This document shows, one piece after another, positions 57,292-64,000 of a stretch of DNA of 64,000 nucleotides. A program made the translations under genes and the position numbers. Numbering within the stretch: position 1 is the first letter of the stretch; each line of letters starts with the position of its first letter. Below the pieces are notes generated by a model. The model was not told the DNA's origin, made no database searches, and saw nothing but the letters and a program-made list of their open reading frames with translations. Source of the DNA: Lysobacterales bacterium (lineage in GTDB: Bacteria; Pseudomonadota; Gammaproteobacteria; Xanthomonadales; Ahniellaceae); contig JADKHK010000005.1 in the NCBI GenBank assembly GCA_016721845.1, positions 297,001 through 361,000 of the forward strand, written 5' to 3'.

Positions 57292-58409
57292 TCAAGCGCG
57301 ACCCCGCAGTCGGGCGAGCTGCCCGGATCCGGCGCGTCGTTGGCATCGGTATCGGTGTAGGCCTGGGCGTTGTTGCCGATGGTCAGCGTCGATTCGGCAC
57401 CGGCGGCACCATTGGTGTCATGCCAGCCGAACGGCGAGGCCAACGCGGATTCCGGACTGACCTGGGTAGTGCGACCATCTGCAGGCGGCAGCGGCGTCGT
57501 GTGGTTCGGACTCTCGCGCGGGACCTCGTAGACCTTGTACTGCGCGTCGGCAATCCAGCTGAACTTGGTCCAGACATTGCCGGTTTCGGCATCGACGGTG
57601 AAGTCGGCGATGTCGCGGCCACCGCCACGCTCCCAGATCTGGAAGTTCCAGACCAGGCGCGCTTCACCGGCGCCAATCGGCAACAGCATCAGCTTCGCTT
57701 CGATCGGGCGCTTCGACAGGCTCTCGGCATTCATCACCGTCGTGCGCTGCACGCCTTCGTCGCGGCTGGTCAGCGTGATCGGGCCGACGGCACGTTCGAT
57801 GTGCGCCGCCGCCGCCGTCAGTGCCTGCTCGGCCGTCACCACCGGCTGCGTGCGGTTCACCGACTGCGCCAGGTTCGGCAGGAACAGGTTGTTGACCATC
57901 AGGATCCGGCCTTCATTGTCCACCGGCAATTGCAACTGGCCGTTGTAGACGGGCAAGCCCTGGTACATCTGGCGGAGATAGAGGTTGCGGATCGGTGCCG
58001 CATTGCTCTGCACGTCGTCGGTGATTTCATAATCCGCGACATCGGCGGCGCTGAGGCCCAGCAGGTCGGCGTGACTCTGCAGGAACGACAGCGCCCGCAG
58101 CTTGTTGTCGCCGCCACTCGGGCCGGTCAGGGTGCCGACCGGGTTCGACAGGGTGCGCGTCGCGCCGGTCGCGGCATCGATTTCGTAGCGCAGTTCCGGC
58201 ACCAAAGCGCGCAGTTGCTGCAGGGCGCTGGCCTGCTCGGCCATCGGCGCACGCGACGCCGGCAGCGTCAGCGTGGTGCGGGCATCGAAGTGGCGACCGG
58301 AGTTGCCATCGTCCTTGCCGCTGGCGGCGAGCACGGGCAGGGTCAAGGCCGTGGTGATCAGGCAGGACAGCAGCGAGCGCTTCAACGAAGCGTGAACGAT
58401 CGACGACAT
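57216..58409 (-). pseudogene. M36 metalloprotease, N-terminal part (signal and FTP/PepSY propeptide) before frameshift
   Basis: This frame gives 397 residues: signal peptide ending LPVLAASG, then a fungalysin/thermolysin propeptide (MYQGLPVYNGQLQLPVDNEG) and a PepSY-like part (LVWNFQIWERGG). Then comes the entry to the catalytic domain, CGVALDCTFPLDLT, after which the reading runs out into PIAQARSRTCST and stops. The expected continuation YRPGAVANLFYMNN is in the next frame. GGGGGA precedes the ATG. As one protein of about 1,050 residues it would be a secreted zymogen protease; as it stands the signal and the active site are on separate frames. Confidence 0.8.
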
Positions 58410-58525
58410 GGATTTCCCCCAAGGATGGATGCGGCGCGGTTAAACCCCGACTATCGCCAAACCGTGCCTGAAAGAAAAGAATAACTTTTGCAAATTGATG
58501 GGGGCCGACAGTTTCGCCTGCGTCG

Positions 58526-59533
58526 TCAGCGATCCTGGCCGAGTCGGCCGACGCGCTGCCACCAGTCCTGCAGGCGCACCATGCCCTCGGTCAGGCTGAC
58601 CTTGGGCTGGTAGCCGAGGTCGCGCTTGGCTGCCGCGATATTGAACCAGTGCGCGGTCGACAGCTGCTCGGCAAGGAAGGTCGTCATGGGCGGCTCATCC
58701 TGCCGCCCGGCAACCCGGTAAACAGTCTCGAACACCTTGCCGGCCAGCTTCGCGATCGTGGGCGAGATGCGTTTGGTCACCGCCGGCTGGCCACAGCTGC
58801 GCAGCAGGCGGTTCACCATCTCGTCGAGCGCGATCGGCTGGTCCTGCGAAATGAAATACGGCTTGCCGGCGCAGGCGGCGCCGGGCGCGACGCGATCCAG
58901 CGCATCGAGGTGCGCCTGCGCAGCGTTGTCGATGTAGATCGTGTCGATCTTTTTCGGCGGACCGATGAAGCGCAGTTGCCCGGATTTGGCCCGTGCGAGA
59001 AGGCGCGGCAGCAAGTGGTTGTCGCCGGGACCCCAGATCAGATGGGGACGCAACGCGACGGTCGCGAGCTTGGCCGAGTTCGCGGCCAGCACGCGCTGTT
59101 CCGCCACCGCCTTGGTCGCCGGATAGTGCGACTTGAAATGCGACGGATACGGCAAGCGCTCGTCGCCGCCCTCGATGTCGTGACCGGCGTGCACGACGCT
59201 GGGTGTCGAGGTGTGGACCAACTTGCCGATGCCATTCAGTTCGCAGGCACCGAGCACGGCCACGGTGCCGCCGATGTTGGTGCGGCTGTAGTCGTCGAGA
59301 TTGCCCCAGATGCCGGCCAGGGCGGCCGTATGGATGATGGCGTCGCAGCCCTGGCTGGCGGCCAGCACGCTTTCGAACATCGATACGTCGCCCTGCACCT
59401 GCTGCACACCGAGCGCGTCGAGGGCGGCGTAGTGCGAACGGGTCAGGCTCACGACGTCGTCGCCGCGCGCCTTGAGCAGCCGGCAGATCGCTCCGCCGAG
59501 GAATCCACCGCCGCCGGTGACAAGTACTTTCAT
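58526..59533 (-). CDS. oleD: NAD(P)-dependent 2-alkyl-3-oxoalkanoate reductase, OleD-like
   Basis: A 335-residue extended SDR (3-beta-HSD-like) with VTGGGGFLGGAICRLL at the nucleotide site and catalytic YPATK (YxxxK). It has the length and start of OleD, which reduces the beta-keto acid made by OleA to a beta-hydroxy acid. It follows oleB-oleC in the same direction, 16 bases after oleC, which supports the ole assignment over a generic sterol dehydrogenase. Confidence 0.85.
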   Translation of the reverse strand: MKVLVTGGGGFLGGAICRLLKARGDDVVSLTRSHYAALDALGVQQVQGDVSMFESVLAASQGCDAIIHTAALAGIWGNLDDYSRTNIGGTVAVLGACELNGIGKLVHTSTPSVVHAGHDIEGGDERLPYPSHFKSHYPATKAVAEQRVLAANSAKLATVALRPHLIWGPGDNHLLPRLLARAKSGQLRFIGPPKKIDTIYIDNAAQAHLDALDRVAPGAACAGKPYFISQDQPIALDEMVNRLLRSCGQPAVTKRISPTIAKLAGKVFETVYRVAGRQDEPPMTTFLAEQLSTAHWFNIAAAKRDLGYQPKVSLTEGMVRLQDWWQRVGRLGQDR

Positions 59534-59549
59534 GTGCGACTCCGATGGG

Positions 59550-61241
59550 TCAGGTCAGGCCGAGATCGGCCTTGTCGGCGCGTTTGCTGGCCCATCGCGC
59601 GAGCGCGATGCGGTCGATCTTGGCGTTGTGGCGGATATCCACCGGAAAGCCGGGATGACGCCAGAAGTGGCGGATGACATTGGTCACGTCATTGCGCAGC
59701 GCGAAGTCGCGCAATTCGAAACGGACGCGCTTCCAGTCGGCTTTGCTGAGTTCGCCGGTGAGTTCGACGCAGATGCCCGGTACCGCCTTGCCGTTGACGT
59801 GCACCCCGACCAGGGCAGTGCGCCGCACCTTGGGATGCGCGTTGAACACGCCTTCGACGATTTCCGGATAAAACACGCCGTTCCCGGTCTCGACGCGGTG
59901 GGCCTTGCGGCCGCCGTACCACAGTCGACCTTGCGCATCGAAATAACCGACATCGCCCATGCGATGCCAGGTCCGGCCGTCGTGTTCGATCTTGGCCAGT
60001 CGGGTGGCCGAGGCGCGCGCGAAATAGGCCTCGGTGGTGCTCGGGCCGCAGACGACGATTTCGCCGATCGCGCCGGGCAAGACATCGGTGGCGCTGCTGA
60101 AATGCTCGATGGCCTCGTCGGTGACCTTGACCAGTCTGACCTGGTTGGCCGGCAGGGGCTTGCCGACGCAAATGCCCTCGCCGCGATGGGTGCGCTCGGC
60201 CAGGGCCAGGATTTCGCGACCCTCGATCGCGCAGACCGGCAGGCTCTCGGTGGCGCCGTACGGCGTGAAGATCTCGGCATCGTCCGGCAGCATCGAACGC
60301 AACCGTTGCACGGTCTTGGGCGTGACCGGTGCGCCGGCGGAGATCACCCGCTTCACCGTGGTCAGACGCTTGCCGGTCGTGGCGCCGTAATTCGCGAGCA
60401 CATCGACCAAGGCGGGCGAGCCGAACAAGGTGGTCACGCCGTATTTTTCGATGGTGTGAATCAACTTCACCGGATCGACGCTGCCCGGCTTGGTCGGGTC
60501 CATGTCCGGAATGACGCTGGTCATGCCGAGCGCCGGATCGAACAGGGCGAACGGCGGGAAGGTCGGCAGGTCGATCTCGCCGGGCTGAATGCGGAACGCG
60601 GCCCGGATCGCGATGATCTGTGCGAGGAAATGCCGGTGCTGGTACTCGACGCCCTTGGGTACGCCGGTGGCGCCACTGGTGAACAGGATGGCGGCCAGCC
60701 GGTCGGGCGCCATGGCGGCCGGTGGCACCGGGCCGTGCTTGTCGCCGAGTGCGCGGATCTGCGCATACAGCGCGCCGCCCCAGAACAGCCGCGAACCGCC
60801 CACCGTCACCCGATGGGTGATGCTGCCGCGACCCCAGCCGAGCAGTACGCGTCCGACATGTGCCATCGGCACCCCGATGAACGCCTGCGGGCGGGCTTCG
60901 TCCAGGCACTGCTTCAATGCCCGGCGGTCGATGCCGGGATCGATCAGGACCGGCACGGCACCGGCACGGAACAGCGCGAACATCAGCACGAACAGTTCGA
61001 TGCTCGGGCGCACCATCAGCGCCGTTCGCACGCCGGGCCCGATGCCGTAGGCAATCAGGCCCGATGCGAGCAGGCCGACTTCGCGTTCGAGTTCGGCATA
61101 GGTCAGCGTCTTGTAGATCGCCACACCGACGGCATCGCGTCCGGCCGGACAATGGATCGCCGCCCGCTCCGGTTGGCGCGAGGCCATGAAGCTGAGGCTG
61201 GCAGCGATATTGCCGGTGGAGGCGGAAGCGTTGCCGGTCAT
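59550..61241 (-). CDS. oleC: Beta-lactone synthetase OleC (AMP-ligase family)
   Basis: A 563-residue acyl-adenylate-forming enzyme: P-loop ILFTSGATGVPKGV, TPYGATES, WHRMGDVGYFDAQGRLWYGG and the C-terminal lysine in IRHNAKIDRIALARW. HRVETGNGVFYP fits OleC, which turns 2-alkyl-3-hydroxy acids into beta-lactones. ATG 61241 is used because the preceding reading overlaps oleB. The gene starts 1 base after the oleB stop and is followed by oleD. No OleA thiolase is encoded in the window. Confidence 0.87.
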   Translation of the reverse strand: MTGNASASTGNIAASLSFMASRQPERAAIHCPAGRDAVGVAIYKTLTYAELEREVGLLASGLIAYGIGPGVRTALMVRPSIELFVLMFALFRAGAVPVLIDPGIDRRALKQCLDEARPQAFIGVPMAHVGRVLLGWGRGSITHRVTVGGSRLFWGGALYAQIRALGDKHGPVPPAAMAPDRLAAILFTSGATGVPKGVEYQHRHFLAQIIAIRAAFRIQPGEIDLPTFPPFALFDPALGMTSVIPDMDPTKPGSVDPVKLIHTIEKYGVTTLFGSPALVDVLANYGATTGKRLTTVKRVISAGAPVTPKTVQRLRSMLPDDAEIFTPYGATESLPVCAIEGREILALAERTHRGEGICVGKPLPANQVRLVKVTDEAIEHFSSATDVLPGAIGEIVVCGPSTTEAYFARASATRLAKIEHDGRTWHRMGDVGYFDAQGRLWYGGRKAHRVETGNGVFYPEIVEGVFNAHPKVRRTALVGVHVNGKAVPGICVELTGELSKADWKRVRFELRDFALRNDVTNVIRHFWRHPGFPVDIRHNAKIDRIALARWASKRADKADLGLT

Positions 61242-61242
61242 G

Positions 61243-62244
61243 TCAGGCGGCCCGCTCCAGCGCCGTGCGATCGAGGAACTGCCGAACGCTCGGCACGATG
61301 CGCTCGTGGGCATCTTCCAGCACGTAGTGGCCGGCGTCTTCGTACACGTTCACCTCGGCCTCCGGCAGTTGCCGCTGCCACTCCGCGAGGAAGGCATCGT
61401 CGAACACGAAATCGTGGCGACCCCAGTGGATCTGCGCGGGCAAGCCCGAAAACTGCGACAAGGCCGCGCCGGTTCGAGCCACCAGGGCGAAGCCTGGATC
61501 ATCCGGCGTCAACGGAATGTCCTGCACGAAGCGCAAGGTGCTGATGCGATGCGCGGGCGTGTCGTAGGGCGAGAGCAGGGCGGCGCGCGTGGCGGGATCA
61601 AGGCGTCGCTTCACACCCCAGGTCGCGGCACCGGCGGCAAAGGCATTGCAGCGCGTGATCAGCCAGGCGCCGAGCGCCGAGTCGCGGCCGAGCCTGAGCG
61701 TCCACGGCAGCGACATCTTCTTCGGATTCGGAAATGCACCGGTATTCAGGATCACCAGGCGCGCAATCCGTTCCGGATGCCGGCAGGCGTAAGCGAAACC
61801 GATCATGCCGCCCCAGTCGTGCACGACCAGGGTATGCCCGGTGGTCGGCAGGCCGCGTTCGTCGATCAGGAACTGCATCAATCGGTCGAGGTCGTCGACG
61901 CGGCGTTCCAGTCGATACGGGTAACGATCGTCGCCGGGCTTGTCGGAGTAGCCCATGCCGATGTGATCGGGCACGATGCAGCGATAACCGTCGCGCAGGC
62001 CGGAGACGAGGCGACGGTAGTAATAGCTCCACGACGGATTGCCATGCAGCATCAGCACCGGGGCGCCGCGGCCCTCGTCGAGGTAGTGCTGGCGCAGTTG
62101 GTCCGGATGCGAAAAAAACTGCGAGGCAAACGGGTAGTCGGGCAGGGCCAAGGGGCGGGCATCCGTCGGATCGGAAGCCGATTCTACGCAAACCAGCGCG
62201 ACACCAAAGCCTTGACGTCTCGGTCGATCTCGTAGTCCGTTCAC
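61243..62244 (-). CDS. oleB: Alpha/beta hydrolase OleB (beta-lactone decarboxylase-type)
   Basis: A 333-residue haloalkane-dehalogenase-like hydrolase: LHGNPSWSYYYR oxyanion motif, nucleophile Asp in VVHDWGGMIGFA and HYVLEDAHERI at the end. OleB removes CO2 from the beta-lactone to give an olefin. The annotated start is a GTG at 62244; the first about 25 residues are not conserved and a later start is possible. It is the first gene of the oleB-oleC-oleD operon, with a 42-base divergent gap to minC. In many related genomes oleA comes first; here it does not. Confidence 0.84.
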   Translation of the reverse strand: MNGLRDRPRRQGFGVALVCVESASDPTDARPLALPDYPFASQFFSHPDQLRQHYLDEGRGAPVLMLHGNPSWSYYYRRLVSGLRDGYRCIVPDHIGMGYSDKPGDDRYPYRLERRVDDLDRLMQFLIDERGLPTTGHTLVVHDWGGMIGFAYACRHPERIARLVILNTGAFPNPKKMSLPWTLRLGRDSALGAWLITRCNAFAAGAATWGVKRRLDPATRAALLSPYDTPAHRISTLRFVQDIPLTPDDPGFALVARTGAALSQFSGLPAQIHWGRHDFVFDDAFLAEWQRQLPEAEVNVYEDAGHYVLEDAHERIVPSVRQFLDRTALERAA

Positions 62245-62286
62245 GGGATCACGCTGCCGCCATGTTCAGGGGGCGCGTTTCCCGCT

Positions 62287-63180
62287 ATGTTGCACCTTGT
62301 TTCACCGCCTGCAGACCCCGTGCGCGCCCGCAAATCCACGACGCCCGCAGCGAGTTCCGACGTCGCCGCTGCTCCCGAAGACTTGTTCGAATCCAACGCT
62401 CCCGCCGCCCCGGCGTCGCAGCGCGTGGCCGAATTGCGCTTTGGCCAGGTCGGACTGGCGCAGCTGAAACTGCATTCGAGCGATCCCGCCCGGGTCTTCG
62501 GCGAAGTCGAGGCGCGGGTTCTGGCAGCGCCGCAGCTGTTCGCGCTGGCGCCGGTGGTCTTCGACTTGTCGGCGCTCGATGTCGTGCCTTCGGCGCTGGC
62601 GATGCGTGCGCTGGTCGATGCCGTGCATGGGGCAGGTCTGCGGCCGGTCGGTTTTGCCGCCGGCGACGCGATGCTCGCGACACTGGCCAATGAACTCGAT
62701 CTGCCCGTGTTCGCGAAGTTTCGTGCCGAGCGCGAACCGGCGGCGATGGTGGCGCCGGTGATCACGACGGTCATCGACCCCATCGTGACCGAATCCGCAC
62801 CCGTTCCGGAGCCGGTGATCATCGAAGTGCCGGTGCCGGCCGACGTGCGTCCGGTCGGGCAGCACCATGCCGAACCGGTGCGGTCGGGCCAGCGCTTGTA
62901 TGCGCGCGGTACCGACCTGACCGTCGCGGCGATGGTCGGTCATGGCGCCGAAGTGATCGCCGATGGCTCGATCCACCTGTATGGCGTGTTGCGCGGCCGT
63001 GCGCTCGCCGGTGCCCGTGGCGACACCGCGGCGCGCATCTATTGCCAGAATTTCCAGGCCGAACTGATCGCCATCGCCGGTCAGTACCGCGTTTTCGAAG
63101 AACCCGCCCCGGAACTGCATGGCAAGGCCGTGCAGGCGTGGCTGGAAGGCGACAAGCTCAAGCTTGCGCCGCTGTCGTGA
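62287..63180 (+). CDS. minC: Septum site-determining protein MinC
   Basis: A 297-residue division inhibitor. The N-terminal MinC_N fold (residues about 50-145) has LPVFAKFRAER at its end. A Pro/Val-rich linker follows, then the C-terminal beta-helix that binds MinD (RSGQRLYARGTDLTVAAMVG, ADGSIHLYGVLRGRALAGA). Length is above E. coli MinC (231) because of about 45 extra N-terminal residues and the longer linker. The first ATG is used. minD follows after 30 bases; minE would be outside the window. Confidence 0.93.
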   Translation: MLHLVSPPADPVRARKSTTPAASSDVAAAPEDLFESNAPAAPASQRVAELRFGQVGLAQLKLHSSDPARVFGEVEARVLAAPQLFALAPVVFDLSALDVVPSALAMRALVDAVHGAGLRPVGFAAGDAMLATLANELDLPVFAKFRAEREPAAMVAPVITTVIDPIVTESAPVPEPVIIEVPVPADVRPVGQHHAEPVRSGQRLYARGTDLTVAAMVGHGAEVIADGSIHLYGVLRGRALAGARGDTAARIYCQNFQAELIAIAGQYRVFEEPAPELHGKAVQAWLEGDKLKLAPLS

Positions 63181-63210
63181 TCCTTTTGTTGCGTTGACGG
63201 AGTAGCTGTC

Positions 63211-64000
63211 TTGACTGAAATCATCGTTGTGACCTCGGGCAAGGGCGGCGTGGGCAAGACCACGAGCAGCGCCAGCATTGCGATGGGCCTGGCACGTCGC
63301 GGCAAGCGCATCGCCGTGATCGACTTCGACGTCGGCCTGCGCAATCTCGACTTGATCATGGGCTGCGAACGCCGTGTCGTGTACGACTTCGTCAACGTCA
63401 TTCAGGGCGAGGCGACGCTGAAGCAGGCGCTGATCAAGGACAAGCGTTTCGACAACCTGCATCTGCTCGCGGCGTCGCAGACACGCGACAAGGACGCCTT
63501 GACCAAGGAAGGTGTCGAGCGCGTGCTGAACGAGCTCAAGGAGATGGGCTTCGACTTCATCCTCTGCGATTCGCCAGCCGGCATCGAGAAAGGCGCGTTC
63601 CTGGCCATGTATTTCGCCGATCGCGCCGTCGTCGTCGTGAATCCGGAAGTCAGCTCGGTGCGCGACTCCGACCGCATCCTCGGCCTGCTCGCGAGCAAGA
63701 CGCGCCATGCCGAAACCGGCGAGAAGCGCGTGACCCAGCACCTGTTGCTGACGCGCTACAACCCGGAGCGCGTCGAGCGCGGCGACATGATGAGCATCGC
63801 CGACGTGCAGGAAATCCTCGGTCTCGAAGTGCTCGGCGTGGTGCCGGAGTCGGAGACCGTGCTGGCGGGATCGAATGCCGGCAATCCGGTGATCCTCGAT
63901 GCCGCGTCACCGGCTGGACAGGCCTATGACGACGCCGTCGCGCGCTTGCTTGGCGAGACCGTGCCTATGCGGTTCACCGAAGCGCCGAAGAAGGGTTTCC
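63211..64000 (+). CDS. minD: Septum site-determining ATPase MinD (C-terminus cut by window edge)
   Basis: 263 residues are visible of about 270. The deviant Walker A is TSGKGGVGKTT (Lys11 and Lys16), followed by IDFDVGLRNLDLIMG and CDSPAGIE. MinD dimerises on the membrane with ATP and recruits MinC to block polar division. No ATG is available at the N-terminus; a TTG with GGAG 8 bases upstream is the start. The membrane-targeting C-terminal helix lies beyond the window. Confidence 0.95.
   Translation, partial: MTEIIVVTSGKGGVGKTTSSASIAMGLARRGKRIAVIDFDVGLRNLDLIMGCERRVVYDFVNVIQGEATLKQALIKDKRFDNLHLLAASQTRDKDALTKEGVERVLNELKEMGFDFILCDSPAGIEKGAFLAMYFADRAVVVVNPEVSSVRDSDRILGLLASKTRHAETGEKRVTQHLLLTRYNPERVERGDMMSIADVQEILGLEVLGVVPESETVLAGSNAGNPVILDAASPAGQAYDDAVARLLGETVPMRFTEAPKKGF

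Noticed and set aside
1..64000. tRNA, rRNA, CRISPR arrays, insertion sequences and replication origin
   Set aside because: No cloverleaf, rRNA stretch, regularly spaced repeats, transposase or DnaA-box cluster was recognised by reading; a dedicated tRNA search was not possible.

Overview
The window is a gene-dense, GC-rich chromosomal segment of a gammaproteobacterium, most likely of the order Lysobacterales (Xanthomonadales). This rests on the gene orders comF<>bioB-bioF-bioH-bioC and coaBC-dut-algC-type phosphomannomutase, on a separate aceF-lpd pair whose E3 carries its own lipoyl domain, on a Grx-rhodanese fusion and on an ole (olefin/beta-lactone) operon. No rRNA, tRNA, CRISPR array, insertion sequence or prophage was seen. 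Genes are closely packed and many neighbours overlap by ATGA. No stretch without a gene exceeds 300 bases. Both window edges cut genes: a glutathione S-transferase at the left and minD at the right.

Layout. 1-5.6 kb (minus): partial GST, an ABC exporter whose permease is fused to an M1 peptidase, its ATPase, and a GNAT acetyltransferase. 5.7-9.4 kb (plus): ohr, then aceF and lpd of the pyruvate dehydrogenase complex. The lipoyl linkers of both genes contain an in-frame pair of inverted REP-like repeats. 9.4-17 kb: two small tandem secreted paralogues, an overlapping GCS2-type ligase and C26 gamma-glutamyl hydrolase pair, an FG-GAP secreted protein, ubiA, and two tandem DUF11-like secreted proteins. 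17-22 kb: comF facing a five-gene biotin operon (bioB, bioF, an ACT-domain gene, bioH, bioC). 22-25.2 kb: ECF sigma factor, putative anti-sigma factor and two exported HEAT-repeat proteins. 25.2-32.5 kb: ion antiporter-like protein, HD/PDE-like protein, radC, coaBC, dut, and a membrane-anchored phosphomannomutase. 32.5-33.2 kb: a toxin-antitoxin pair with an AT-rich operator region. 33.3-38.2 kb: M16 peptidase, acyltransferase, small lipoprotein, SDR. 38.2-43.3 kb: four consecutive exported proteins of unknown role. 43.4-52.8 kb: two-component system, DsbA-like isomerase, hydrolase and TetR operon, paired amidohydrolases, thiD, short AMP nucleosidase, lipoprotein, Grx/rhodanese fusion. 52.9-58.4 kb: OmpA-Ig surface protein and a frameshifted M36 metalloprotease. 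58.5-64 kb: oleB-oleC-oleD (minus) and minC-minD (plus).

Two features stand out. First, six unrelated proteins, all with apparent Sec signal peptides, end in the same short C-terminal motif (roughly F-x-D-G-F-E then stop). They are two FG-GAP proteins, a DUF11-like protein, a predicted propeller-like protein, a 93-residue protein and the M36 protease. The motif looks like a lineage-specific export or sorting tag and resembles no C-terminal sorting signal I recognise. Second, REPIN-like inverted repeats sit inside the coding linkers of both aceF and lpd, where they are translated as Pro/Ala/Gly-rich linker.
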